In this document: positions 24,334-32,763 of the stretch, piece after piece
Layout: each line of letters opens with the position of its first letter
Numbering within the stretch: the first letter of the stretch is position 1
Origin: VRUE01 sp963729995
GTDB taxonomy: Bacteria; Actinomycetota; Thermoleophilia; Solirubrobacterales; 70-9
DNA: 64,000 nt
Assembly (NCBI GenBank): GCA_963729995.1
Contig: CAVSPF010000003.1
Span: 1,054,001-1,118,000, forward strand
Reading direction: 5' to 3'
Notes under the pieces: model-generated
Told to the model about the DNA's origin: nothing
The model's database searches: none
The model's input: the letters and a program-made list of their open reading frames with translations, nothing else
Made by a program: the position numbers and the translations under genes

Positions 24334-25067
24334 GACGTGCGGCGGCGCAGCGTGGCGGCGCCGAGGGCGAGCAGGAGCAGCGTCGCGGTGACGATCACGG
24401 CCACGTCGAGCTTCCCCCGCGAGCCCAGCGAGCCCAGCGTCGTGACCCTGTTCAGCGCCTCGAAGGCGTAGGTCAGCGGCAGCGCGTCGGAGACCGTCTG
24501 CAGGATGCCGACCATCTTCTCGCGGGGAACGAACAGCCCGCAGAGCAGCAGCTGCGGGAAGACGATCGCGGGCATGAACTGGACCGCCTGGAACTCGGTC
24601 CGGGCGAAGGCGCTGACGAAGAGGCCGAGCGACATCCCGAGCAGCGCGTTGCCGACCGCCAGCGCCACCACGGCGGCGGTGGAGCCGACCACGTCGAGCC
24701 CGAGCAGCCCGAACGCGACCGCCGCGGTGAGGACGGCCTGGACCACGGCGACCAGCGCGAAGGCGATCCCGTAGCCGAACAGCAGGTCGAGCTTGGCCAG
24801 CGGCAGCGACATCAGGCGCTCCAGCGTCCCGGTGGTCCGCTCGCGCAGCATCGTGATCGAGGTGACGACGAACATCGTGCTGAACGGGAACAGCCCGACC
24901 AGCGGCCCGCCGACGTGCTGGAAGGATTTCGGGTCCTGGTGGAAGGCGCCCTTGAGCAGCGCCAGCAGGAAGGCCGGCACCAGCATCAGCAGGGCAATCG
25001 TGCGGGGGTCGCGGCGCAGCTGGGTCAGCACCCGCAGCGCCGTGGCCCAGGTGATGCGGGCGCTCAT
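24330..25067 (-). CDS. ABC-2 type transporter permease
   Basis: A 245-residue integral membrane protein from ATG 25067, coupled to the ATPase gene by an ATGA overlap. Six hydrophobic segments are visible (for example 23-39, 57-73, 100-122, 130-153, 162-180, 221-239). The segment MLRERTTGTLERLMSLPL between helices is the usual ABC-2 family signature. It forms an exporter with the following ATP-binding protein; the substrate (drug, lipid or polymer) cannot be predicted. Confidence 0.9.
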   Translation of the reverse strand: MSARITWATALRVLTQLRRDPRTIALLMLVPAFLLALLKGAFHQDPKSFQHVGGPLVGLFPFSTMFVVTSITMLRERTTGTLERLMSLPLAKLDLLFGYGIAFALVAVVQAVLTAAVAFGLLGLDVVGSTAAVVALAVGNALLGMSLGLFVSAFARTEFQAVQFMPAIVFPQLLLCGLFVPREKMVGILQTVSDALPLTYAFEALNRVTTLGSLGSRGKLDVAVIVTATLLLLALGAATLRRRTS

Positions 25068-25795
25068 GGCTTCTTCTCTCCCTCCCCCGCCTCGATCAGC
25101 GTCAGGAAGGCCTCGTCGAGCTGCTGGCGCCCGGTGCGGGCGCGAAGCTCCGCCGGCGATTCGGCGGCGAGCAGGTCGCCGTCGCGCATCAGCAGCAGTT
25201 GGTCGCAGTGCTCGGCCTCCTCCATCACGTGGCTGGAGACGAGCAGCGTCGTGCCGGCGGCCGCCAGGTCGGCGAAGGTCGCCCACAGGTCGCGGCGCAG
25301 GACCGGGTCGAGGCCGACCGTCGGCTCGTCGAGCACCAGCACGTCTGGCTCCCCGAGCAGGGCGGTGGCGAGCGAGACGCGGGCCTCCTGCCCGCCGGAG
25401 AGCCTGCCGACGACCCGGTCGGCCTCTCCCCCGAGCGCGACGGTCTCGACCACCTCATCGATCCTGTGGCTGGACACCCCAAGCACGCGCGCGAAGAAGC
25501 GCAGGTTCTCGCGCACGCTGAGGTCGCGGTAGACGGAGGGCGCCTGGGTCACGTATCCGAGCCGGGAGCGAAGCCGGCGCGACCCCGCGGATCGCCCCAG
25601 CACCGTGACCCGGCCCGACGCGACGATCTGCACGCCGACGATCGCCCGCATCAGCGTCGTCTTGCCGCAGCCGCTGGGGCCGAGCAGGCCCGTCACCCGG
25701 CCGCCGGCAACCGCGAAGGAGAGACCGTGCAGCACCTCGACACCGCCGCGCTCGACCCGGAGCCCGTCGACCTCTATCGCCTCGCCGCTCGCCAT
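25064..25795 (-). CDS. ABC transporter ATP-binding protein
   Basis: A 243-residue ATPase from ATG 25795. All nucleotide-binding motifs are intact: Walker A GPSGCGKTT, Q-loop (VTQAPSVYRDLSVRENL), signature LSGGQEARVS, Walker B VLVLDEPTVGLDP and the switch His in LLVSSHVMEEAEHCD. The daunorubicin/NodI-type layout with DEPTVGLDP and SSHVMEEAE suggests export. It is translated before, and overlaps, the permease gene, so the pair works as one transporter. Confidence 0.93.
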   Translation of the reverse strand: MASGEAIEVDGLRVERGGVEVLHGLSFAVAGGRVTGLLGPSGCGKTTLMRAIVGVQIVASGRVTVLGRSAGSRRLRSRLGYVTQAPSVYRDLSVRENLRFFARVLGVSSHRIDEVVETVALGGEADRVVGRLSGGQEARVSLATALLGEPDVLVLDEPTVGLDPVLRRDLWATFADLAAAGTTLLVSSHVMEEAEHCDQLLLMRDGDLLAAESPAELRARTGRQQLDEAFLTLIEAGEGEKKP

Positions 25796-25844
25796 CGCGG
25801 GCCCGAGCATATGTCGGCGCCCGGCGAGTCCGCGGAGGCCGCGC

Positions 25845-27365
25845 CTACGCGGGCGTGACCGGGTTGCGGCGCACAACGAACGAACGGTCCTTGCCCGCCG
25901 CCAGCGCGAAGCGGCGGATCAGCTCGGCCCGGAGGTCCTCGGGCCGGACAACGGCGTCGACGACCAGCTCCGAGGCGAGGTGGAGGATGTCGATGTCGGC
26001 GGCGTACTCCTCGCGCTTCCGCAGCACGAACGCCTCCCTCTCCACCTCGTCGGAGATCGCCTGGATCTGGTTGTAGAAGACGGCATTGATCGCCGCCTGC
26101 GGCCCCATCACGGCGATCGAGGCGCTGGGCAGCGCAATGCAGCAGTCTGGCTCGAAGGCCGGGCCCGCCATCGCGTAGAGCCCGGCGCCATAGGCCTTGC
26201 GGACGATCACCGAGAGCTTCGGCACCGTCGCTTCGGAGACGGCGCTGATCATCTTCGCCCCGTGGCGGATGATCCCCTGCCGCTCGACCGCGGTGCCGAT
26301 CATGAAGCCCGGCACGTCGGCGAGGAAGAGCAGCGGAACGTTGAAGGCGTTGCAGGTCTGGATGAAGCGCGCCGCCTTGTCGGCGGAGTCGACGAAGAGG
26401 ACGCCCCCCTTCTGCCGCGGCTGGTTGGCGACGACGCCGACGGCCCGCCCTTCGAGCCGCGCGTAGCCGACGATCAGCTCCTTCGCCCAGCGCTTGTGGA
26501 CCTCCAGCAGGCTGCCGCCGTCGAGCAGCGAGTCGAGCACCTCGAGCATGTCGAAGGGTTGGTTCTCGTCGGCTGGGACGATCGCGTCGATCGCCGCGTC
26601 GGAGGCCGGCTCGACGGCGGCGGCCACGGGTGGCTGCTCCCGCCAGTTGCCCGGCATGAAGGAGAGGTAGCGCTTCGCGAGGTCGATCGCCTCCTCGTCG
26701 CTCTTGACGAGGAAGTGGCCGCAGCCCGAGACGCCGGTGTGCATCTTCGCCCCGCCCATCTCCTCCAGCGTCACCTTCTCGCCGATCACCATCTCGGCCA
26801 TCCGCGGTGAGCCCAGGTACATCGAGGCGTTGCCCTCGCGCATGATCACGACGTCGCAGAAGGCGGGGATGTAGGCGCCACCCGCGGCGCTCGGCCCGAA
26901 CAGAAGGCAGACCTGCGGCACCTGCCCGGAGAGCCGCACCTCGTTGTGGAAGATCCGCCCGGCGCCGCGCCGGCCGGGGAACATCTGCACCTGGTCGGTG
27001 ATCCGCGCGCCCGCCGAGTCGACCAGGTACACGATCGGGACCTGCAGCTTCAGCGCCCGCTCCTGGACCCGGAGGATCTTCTCGACGGTCTTTGGGCCCC
27101 AGGAGCCGGCCTTCACGGTCGGGTCGTTGGCCATCAGCGCGACGGGGCGGCCGTCGATCCTCGCCAGGCCGGTGACGACGCCGTCGGCACCCAGTCCCTC
27201 CCTGTCCCAGTTGGCCAGCAGCCCCTCCTCGGCAAGGGAGCCGGCGTCGACCAGCCGTTCGACGCGCTCGCGCACCGGCAGCTTTCCCTGCTCGGCTGTC
27301 TTCTCGTGATGGCGCTCGGGCCCACCGGAGAGGGCGGCTTCGAGAGCGGGTCGGATATCGGTCAC
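25845..27365 (-). CDS. Acyl-CoA carboxylase, carboxyltransferase (beta) subunit
   Basis: A 506-residue carboxyltransferase with the two crotonase-like halves of the biotin-dependent acyl-CoA carboxylases (propionyl-, methylcrotonyl-, geranyl- or acetyl-CoA). Visible are the first oxyanion region (GPSAAGGAYIPAFCDVVIM), the second (VRKAYGAGLYAMAG) and the DVPGFMIGTAVERQG segment. No biotin carboxylase/BCCP subunit is adjacent. HMG-CoA lyase two genes upstream in the same direction suggests methylcrotonyl-CoA in leucine breakdown, while the ethylmalonyl pathway genes would need propionyl-CoA carboxylase; sequence reading alone does not separate these. Confidence 0.9.
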   Translation of the reverse strand: MTDIRPALEAALSGGPERHHEKTAEQGKLPVRERVERLVDAGSLAEEGLLANWDREGLGADGVVTGLARIDGRPVALMANDPTVKAGSWGPKTVEKILRVQERALKLQVPIVYLVDSAGARITDQVQMFPGRRGAGRIFHNEVRLSGQVPQVCLLFGPSAAGGAYIPAFCDVVIMREGNASMYLGSPRMAEMVIGEKVTLEEMGGAKMHTGVSGCGHFLVKSDEEAIDLAKRYLSFMPGNWREQPPVAAAVEPASDAAIDAIVPADENQPFDMLEVLDSLLDGGSLLEVHKRWAKELIVGYARLEGRAVGVVANQPRQKGGVLFVDSADKAARFIQTCNAFNVPLLFLADVPGFMIGTAVERQGIIRHGAKMISAVSEATVPKLSVIVRKAYGAGLYAMAGPAFEPDCCIALPSASIAVMGPQAAINAVFYNQIQAISDEVEREAFVLRKREEYAADIDILHLASELVVDAVVRPEDLRAELIRRFALAAGKDRSFVVRRNPVTPA

Positions 27366-27388
27366 AGCGATGGTGAGCCTAAACGGCC

Positions 27389-27766
27389 CTAGCCCGAGGT
27401 GGCGCCGAGACGGCGGCCCATCTCCTCGGCGAGCGCGTTGAGGCCGCTGAGCGGGCGGATCATCACCATCATCTCCGCGATCAGTCCGTCGGCGCCGAAG
27501 CGCAGCACGTCCACCCCATCCAGCCGCCGCTCCCCGACCCGCGCCTCGAAGACGAGGACCGCCGTGTCCCCGGTCTCCACCTGGTCGACGTAGCGGAAGT
27601 CCTCGAAGACCTCCACCACGGCCCCGAGCAGCACCCTCAGGGCGTCGAGCCCGCTGTAGGGCCTGAACACGGCCGGGCTGCGGAAGACCACCTGCGGCGA
27701 GAAGAGCTCCTCGAGCTTCGAGAAGTCCTTCGACTCGGCGGCGCGTCGGAATGAGTCGCTCTGCAT
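27389..27766 (-). CDS. NTF2/SnoaL-like small protein
   Basis: A 125-residue protein with the cone-shaped NTF2-like pattern: N-terminal helices (SFRRAAESKDFSKLEELFSPQVVFRSP), then antiparallel strands (AVLVFEARVGERRLDGVDVLRFGADGLIAEMMVMIRPL). Such proteins are often small enzymes or ligand binders; the residues here do not decide a function. It lies 9 bp after the HMG-CoA lyase gene and 23 bp before the carboxylase gene, so it is probably in their operon. Confidence 0.75.
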   Translation of the reverse strand: MQSDSFRRAAESKDFSKLEELFSPQVVFRSPAVFRPYSGLDALRVLLGAVVEVFEDFRYVDQVETGDTAVLVFEARVGERRLDGVDVLRFGADGLIAEMMVMIRPLSGLNALAEEMGRRLGATSG

Positions 27767-27775
27767 GGCCCGAGC

Positions 27776-28699
27776 CTACGCCCCGTCGCCCCAGTCCACC
27801 GGCCCGGCGCGCAGCACGTGGGCGCCAAGCGGGCGGCCGAGGATCTCCTGCGCGGCGCGCGAGGCCTCGATCAGCCGCGCCAGGTCGATCCCGGTCTCGA
27901 TCCCCATCTCGTGCAGCATCGAGACGACGTCCTCCGTGGAGATGTTGCCGGTGGACCCCGGCGGCACCGGGCAGCCGCCCAGCTCGCCGAAGCTCGACTC
28001 GAACGAGTCGATCCCCTCCTCCAGGGTGGCCAGCACGTTGGCCAGGCCCTGGCCTCGGGTGTTGTGGAAGTGGGCGGTCAGCTCGGCGCCGCCGAGCCGC
28101 TCGCGCGCGGCGGCAAAGAAGCCATGGACCTGGCGCGGGTTCGCCATGCCGGTCGTGTCGCCGAAGGCCACCTCGGCGCAGCCCGCCGCGGCAAGCCGCT
28201 CGGCAATCCCGAAGACGCGCTCCGCGGGCACCTCCCCCTCGTACGGGCAGCCGAAGGAGGTCGAGATAACCCCCTCGCAGCGCAGCCCGGCCTGGCGGGC
28301 CGCGGCCAGCGTCCGCTCCAGCCCGGCCAGCGACTCCTCGATCGAACGGTTGACGTTCTTGCGGTTGTGCGTCTCCGAAGCGGAGAGGAAGACGCTCACC
28401 TCGTCGAAGCGGTCGCGCATCTGCAGGGCCCGCTCCAGCCCCCGCTCGTTGGGAATCAGAACCGAGAAGGCGACGCCGTCGCGGCGCTGCACCGTGGCCA
28501 GCACCTCCTCGGCATCGGAGAGCTGCGGGATCACGTCGGACCGCACGAAGGAGGTGACCTCGATCCGCTTCAGCCCGCTGGCGGAGAGCAGGTCGATCAG
28601 CCGCACCTTCTCGACGGTGGGAATCGTCTCCGGCTCGTTCTGGAAGCCGTCACGGGGGCCAACCTCGCGGATCCGCACCTTGTCGGGGACAATCGCCAT
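27776..28699 (-). CDS. mvaB: Hydroxymethylglutaryl-CoA lyase
   Basis: Splits HMG-CoA to acetyl-CoA and acetoacetate, the last step of leucine degradation. The 307-residue TIM-barrel protein has the metal/substrate motif REVGPRDGFQNE near the N-terminus, the metal-binding HFHNTRGQG, and the mobile catalytic loop GGCPVPPGSTGNISTEDVV with its cysteine. The promiscuous 2-isopropylmalate-like family is excluded by that loop. Acetoacetyl-CoA synthetase nearby could use its product. Confidence 0.92.
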   Translation of the reverse strand: MAIVPDKVRIREVGPRDGFQNEPETIPTVEKVRLIDLLSASGLKRIEVTSFVRSDVIPQLSDAEEVLATVQRRDGVAFSVLIPNERGLERALQMRDRFDEVSVFLSASETHNRKNVNRSIEESLAGLERTLAAARQAGLRCEGVISTSFGCPYEGEVPAERVFGIAERLAAAGCAEVAFGDTTGMANPRQVHGFFAAARERLGGAELTAHFHNTRGQGLANVLATLEEGIDSFESSFGELGGCPVPPGSTGNISTEDVVSMLHEMGIETGIDLARLIEASRAAQEILGRPLGAHVLRAGPVDWGDGA

Positions 28700-28769
28700 G
28701 GGCCGTCAGCTTAGGCCGACCGCCCAATCCGGGCACGCCCTACCGCGCCCTCGGCGACGGCGCACCCGG

Positions 28770-29699
28770 TTACGCCTCCCTCGCCCTGTGCCCCTTGAGG
28801 CGGTGTGCAACCGCAACCAGGGTCGCCCGCACGTCATCGGCCTCGAAGCGCACCTGGGCGTGGGTGAAGCGCAACGGAGTCAGCCCGGCCGCCGCATGCG
28901 CCTGATCGCGCCGGCGGTCGCGCGCCTGCTGCGCCGGTGTGCGGTGGTAGCGGAGGCCATCGGTCTCGACGACGAGTCCCAACTCGGGCCAGTGGAAGTC
29001 GACCCTGAATCCGTTCACGCGCTGACGAGTCAGCGGTGTCGATAGGCCCGCCTGCGCCGCAAGCGGCAGGAACAACCGCTCCAGCGCCGAGTCAGTGAGG
29101 CGAAAGGTGCTCCTGTCGAGCACGGCCCGCAACCGCGCAACTCCCGGTTGCCCGCGATGTGAGTCGGTCGCCTCCCTGAGGGAGACCGGGTCGATCAGGT
29201 CGAGCTTGTCAGCATCGCCGATGGCTCGCTCGAGACGGGAATTGCCAGTGCACGTCGCATAATCGATGAGAGTCTGCACGACCGTGGTTACGGGAATGCC
29301 ATCGTGAACGGTCACATCAGACTCGGGCAGCGTCGGGCGACGATGGACTCGCACTCCGGGCCGGCGCCGCGACGATGAGGCAAGCACGGCGACCTCGATC
29401 CGGCCGCTCACCTCAACGCCGATCCCCCAAAGCGCCGCCGCGCTGCCATGGCTCAGCACCGCTCGCGATCCGCAGCCCAGCACGGCCGCCATCCATCGCC
29501 CGCGGCGAGTGAGATTCGGCCGCCCGACGGCGTAGACGCCACGCTCGACCCGATGCAAACGGCCCTTGTCGATCCGGTGCTGGATGGCCTGGCCGCTCAG
29601 GCCCAACTCGACAAGCTGGCGCCAGGCAATCACCCCATGCTGGCGACTGGCCAACCGCCAGACCAGCTCACTCGACGAGTGATGAGTTGATGACCCCAT
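28770..29699 (-). CDS. AbiEi-type antitoxin domain fused to DUF559 endonuclease-like domain
   Basis: A 309-residue protein. Residues about 11-60 form a winged-helix AbiEi N-terminal domain (RQHGVIAWRQLVELGLSGQA, GRLHRVERGVYAVG), the DNA-binding part of type IV antitoxins. The C-terminus (about 200-300) resembles the DUF559/Vsr-like PD-(D/E)xK fold: Asp234, Glu245 and Asp247 in RVDFHWPELGLVVETDG. No AbiEii toxin or other partner is adjacent, so it is an orphan of a type often repeated in actinobacterial genomes; its function is unknown. Its start codon lies in the loop of an inverted repeat, compatible with autoregulation. Confidence 0.8.
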   Translation of the reverse strand: MGSSTHHSSSELVWRLASRQHGVIAWRQLVELGLSGQAIQHRIDKGRLHRVERGVYAVGRPNLTRRGRWMAAVLGCGSRAVLSHGSAAALWGIGVEVSGRIEVAVLASSSRRRPGVRVHRRPTLPESDVTVHDGIPVTTVVQTLIDYATCTGNSRLERAIGDADKLDLIDPVSLREATDSHRGQPGVARLRAVLDRSTFRLTDSALERLFLPLAAQAGLSTPLTRQRVNGFRVDFHWPELGLVVETDGLRYHRTPAQQARDRRRDQAHAAAGLTPLRFTHAQVRFEADDVRATLVAVAHRLKGHRAREA

Positions 29700-29707
29700 A
29701 GGGTCAT
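29690..29707. promoter_or_regulatory. Inverted repeat around the start codon of the AbiEi/DUF559 gene
   Basis: ATGACCC (29690-29696) and GGGTCAT (29701-29707) are perfectly complementary and separated by CATA, which holds the ATG (minus strand, 29697-29699). A weaker outer repeat, GATGA/TCATC, flanks it. AbiEi proteins are known to bind inverted repeats at their own promoters, so this may be the operator; blocking of initiation by an RNA hairpin is an alternative. Confidence 0.5.
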
Positions 29708-29751
29708 AAAGTCATCAGTCGTTGGTGTTTATCCCCCCGTCTGCCCTGGGG

Positions 29752-30486
29752 TCAGACCATGCCGAGGCCGCCGCTCACGCCCAGCGTCTCGCCGGTCACG
29801 TAGGCGGCGTCGTCGGAGGCGAGGAAGGCGACCGCCGCAGCGACCTCCTCGGGCTGGCCGAGGCGCTTCATCTGCGTCGCCTCTTTCATCGTCTCGATCA
29901 CTTTCTCGCCGATCTCGCCGAACTCCTTTGCACCCATCAGCAGCGGCGTCTCGATCGGCCCGGGGGCGATCGAGTTGGCGGTGACGCCGTAGCGCGCGCT
30001 CTCGCGCGCGATCGCCTTCATGAAGGCGACGACCCCGCCCTTCGTCGCCGAGTAGACGGCGGAGCCCTTGGACCCGACCCGGCCCGCCTCCGAGGAAATG
30101 CTGACGATCCGTCCGTAGCCCGCCTGCTGCATTCCCGGCAGCGCCGCGTGCGTGCAGTTGAGGACGCCTCCGAGGTTGACCGCGATCACCCGCTGCCACT
30201 GCTCGGGAGTTGTGTATATGAAGAATCCGAACTCGTCGGTGCCCGCGTTGTTGACGAGGATGTCGAGCGTCCCCGTCGCCCCGACGGCGGCCTGCGCGGA
30301 GGCCGGATCGGTCACGTCGAGCTCCAACGCATGGCCGGCGATCTCCCCGGCCATCCGCTCGGCTCCCGTGACATTGATATCGCCCACCCAGACCTCGGCG
30401 CCCTCGGCGGCGAGCCGCGCGGCGATCGCGGCGCCGATCCCGCTCGCGCCCCCGGTCACCAACGCCTTGCGTCCCTCCAGCCTCAC
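29752..30486 (-). CDS. SDR-family reductase (3-oxoacyl/acetoacetyl reductase type)
   Basis: A 244-residue classical SDR with TGGASGIG near the N-terminus, NNAG, the Ser-Tyr-Lys triad (SISSEAG, YSATKGG) and the C-terminal GETLGVSGGLGM tail typical of FabG/BdhA relatives. Asp after beta-2 (VGDINVTG) suggests NAD(H). Neighbouring acetoacetate and HMG-CoA genes make 3-hydroxybutyrate or a 3-oxoacyl-CoA a possible substrate, without direct proof. It faces away from the F420 genes, 29 bp from npdG. Confidence 0.85.
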   Translation of the reverse strand: MRLEGRKALVTGGASGIGAAIAARLAAEGAEVWVGDINVTGAERMAGEIAGHALELDVTDPASAQAAVGATGTLDILVNNAGTDEFGFFIYTTPEQWQRVIAVNLGGVLNCTHAALPGMQQAGYGRIVSISSEAGRVGSKGSAVYSATKGGVVAFMKAIARESARYGVTANSIAPGPIETPLLMGAKEFGEIGEKVIETMKEATQMKRLGQPEEVAAAVAFLASDDAAYVTGETLGVSGGLGMV

Positions 30487-30515
30487 GGGACGAGCAGCAT
30501 AAACTCCGCGCCCGC

Positions 30516-31202
30516 ATGAGTGAGCCGATACCGATCGTCGGTGGCACGGGCGCCCTCGGTGCCGGCCTGGCGTTGCGCTGGGCGCAGGCCGGGGCCGCGA
30601 TCGCGATCGGCTCCCGCTCGCCTGAGCGCGCCGAGGAGGCCGCGGCGAAGATCCGTGCGGCGGTCCCCGGCGCTGAGGTGGAGGGTCTGGTGAACGAGGA
30701 CGCGGCCCAGCGCGCCGAGATCGTCTTCCTCACCGTCCCCTTCCGCGCCCAGTCGGAGAACCTCAACAACCTGCGCGGGGCGCTCCAGCCGGGACAGATC
30801 CTCGTCGACTGCACGGTCCCATTGGCCGCCGCGGTCAGCGGCAAGGCGACTCGCTCGCTGGGCGTCTGGCAGGGGTCCGCGGCTCAGCAGGCGCAGGAGA
30901 TGGTCCCCGAGGGCGTCACCGTCGTCGCCGCCCTGCATACGGTCAGCGCCCCGACGCTGGCCGATGTCGACGCCAAGCTGGACCAGGATGTGCCGGTCTG
31001 CGGCGATCGCAAGCACGACAAGGCTCGGGTCGCCCGCCTGATCGAGCTGATCTCGGGGCTGCGAGCCGTGAACGCGGGGCCGCTGGAGATGGCGCGGATC
31101 GTCGAGCAGCTGACGCCGCTGCTGATCTCGGTCAACGGCCGCTACAAGACCCACGCCGGAATCCGCATCACCGGCCTGCCCGACGGCGACCACTGGGCGT
31201 GA
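30516..31202 (+). CDS. npdG: NADPH:F420 oxidoreductase
   Basis: Transfers hydride between NADPH and coenzyme F420. The 228-residue protein has the Rossmann start PIPIVGGTGALGAGLA and the NADP-binding SRSPERAEE after beta-2, followed by the family segments VFLTVPFRAQ and NAGPLEMARIVEQLTPLLI. It heads the npdG-cofD-cofC-cofE operon, overlapping cofD by GTGA, so F420 is made and reduced from one transcript. Confidence 0.92.
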   Translation: MSEPIPIVGGTGALGAGLALRWAQAGAAIAIGSRSPERAEEAAAKIRAAVPGAEVEGLVNEDAAQRAEIVFLTVPFRAQSENLNNLRGALQPGQILVDCTVPLAAAVSGKATRSLGVWQGSAAQQAQEMVPEGVTVVAALHTVSAPTLADVDAKLDQDVPVCGDRKHDKARVARLIELISGLRAVNAGPLEMARIVEQLTPLLISVNGRYKTHAGIRITGLPDGDHWA

Positions 31203-32125
31203 AGGTCGCCCTCCTCGCCGGCGGGACCGGCGGCGCCAAGCTCGGCGCCGGCATGCAGGAGGAGATCGGCGCCGGGCTGAGCGTGATCGCCAACACCGGC
31301 GACGACATCGAGATCCTCGGCGTCCACGTTTCACCCGACCCCGACCTCATCACCTACATGCTGAGCGGAGAAATAGACGAGGAGCGTGGCTGGGGGATCC
31401 GCGACGACACCTTCACCGTGTTCGAGCGGCTGTCGCGGCTGGGCGCCCCCGGCTGGTTCAGGCTCTCCGACCGCGACCTCGCCACCTGCCTCTACCGTCG
31501 CCAGTTCATCGACGAGGGCGGGCGGCAAACCGACGCGCAGGCCCAGATCGCGCGCGCCCTGGGCGTCGCTGCCCGCGTACTGCCAATGTCCGACACGAGG
31601 GTGCGGACCAGCGTTCTGACCGCGGCCGGCTGGCGGGGCCTGCAGGAGTACCTGATCGTCGACCGCGGTGAGCCCGATGTGCAGGCGGTGGAGCTGGAGG
31701 GGATCGCCGAGGCCGAGCCGACTCCCGACGTGGTCGAGGCGCTGCGGGAGGCGGAGGCGATCGTGATCGGCCCGTCCAACCCCGTGATCAGCATCGGCCC
31801 GATCCTCGCCGTGCCCGGGATGCGAGAGGCGATCGCCGCCTCCGGCGCCCCGGTCGTTGCCGTCAGCCCCTACGTCGCCGGACGGGTCGTCAAGGGCCCG
31901 ACCAAGCGCTTCATGGCCGCTGTCGGCCGGCCGTCGACCGCCGCCGGCGTCGCATCGCTGTACGCGGGGCTGATCGATGCGATGGTCGTCGACGAGGGCG
32001 ACCCCGACCCGCCGCCGCAGGGGATCGAAACGCTGGCCACGGCGACCCTGATGGAGGGCGCAGCCGGCCGGGCGCGCCTGGCGCGCATCGTGCTCGAGTT
32101 TGCCGCTAGCCTCGCCAAGAGTTGA
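31199..32125 (+). CDS. cofD: 2-phospho-L-lactate (or phosphoenolpyruvate) transferase CofD
   Basis: Joins FO to the phospholactyl/enolpyruvyl nucleotide to make F420-0 or dehydro-F420-0. The 308-residue protein opens with the family signature LLAGGTGGAKLG and contains NTGDDIEILGVHVSPDPD, GWFRLSDRDLAT and IGPSNPVISIGPIL, all typical of CofD/FbiA. GTG start overlaps the npdG stop; its own stop overlaps the TTG of cofC. Confidence 0.95.
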   Translation: MKVALLAGGTGGAKLGAGMQEEIGAGLSVIANTGDDIEILGVHVSPDPDLITYMLSGEIDEERGWGIRDDTFTVFERLSRLGAPGWFRLSDRDLATCLYRRQFIDEGGRQTDAQAQIARALGVAARVLPMSDTRVRTSVLTAAGWRGLQEYLIVDRGEPDVQAVELEGIAEAEPTPDVVEALREAEAIVIGPSNPVISIGPILAVPGMREAIAASGAPVVAVSPYVAGRVVKGPTKRFMAAVGRPSTAAGVASLYAGLIDAMVVDEGDPDPPPQGIETLATATLMEGAAGRARLARIVLEFAASLAKS

Positions 32126-32763
32126 AAGCGACCGCTGTACTCCCCGTGAAGCGCTTCGCCGAGGCGAAGCGGCGGCTCTCCACGGGGATCGAGAACGAGC
32201 GGCGAGAAGCGCTGGTCGCCGCGATGCTCGAAGACGTGCTGGAGGCGATCGCCGAGACGCGGTCGATCGAGCGAACGATCGTGGTGACCGGCGATCCGGT
32301 GGCGCAGGCGATCGCCGCCTCGGCCGCCGCCGAGGTCGTCCCCGATCCCGCCGACGATGGCCACATCGCGGCGGCGCTTGCCGGAATCGCCCGCGCCGAG
32401 GTGGAGGGGGCGAGGTGCGTCGTCCTCCTCCCCGGCGACTGCCCGCTGCTCGACCCGCGCGAGCTGGACCGCCTGCTGACCGGCGTGCCGGCGTCCTACG
32501 TCGCCGTCGTCCCCGACCGCCACGGAACCGGCACGAACGCGCTCGTCCTGTCCCCGCCCGAGGCGATCCGCCCCACCTTCGGCGAGGGCAGCTGCGCCCG
32601 CCACGTTGCCGCCGCCCGCGACGCCGGCGTCCCGTTCGCGGTGGAAAAGCTGGGCTCGCTTGCGCTCGATCTCGATACCCCTGCCGACATCGTCGCCCTG
32701 ACTCGCAGGCTGGCGGCCGGGCCGCACCGTGCCCGGCGGACCGCGAAGGTGCTGGGGCTTTGA
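32122..32763 (+). CDS. cofC: Phospholactate/PEP guanylyltransferase CofC (FbiD)
   Basis: Activates 2-phospholactate or phosphoenolpyruvate with GTP for CofD. The 213-residue nucleotidyltransferase starts at TTG 32122 within the cofD stop. Motifs: VLPVKRFAEAKRRLS (triphosphate loop), VVTGDPVAQ, PGDCPLLDP (metal Asp), RHGTGTNAL and LDLDTPADIVAL. Actinobacterial FbiD uses PEP while archaeal CofC uses phospholactate; I cannot tell which from this sequence. Confidence 0.92.
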   Translation: MKATAVLPVKRFAEAKRRLSTGIENERREALVAAMLEDVLEAIAETRSIERTIVVTGDPVAQAIAASAAAEVVPDPADDGHIAAALAGIARAEVEGARCVVLLPGDCPLLDPRELDRLLTGVPASYVAVVPDRHGTGTNALVLSPPEAIRPTFGEGSCARHVAAARDAGVPFAVEKLGSLALDLDTPADIVALTRRLAAGPHRARRTAKVLGL

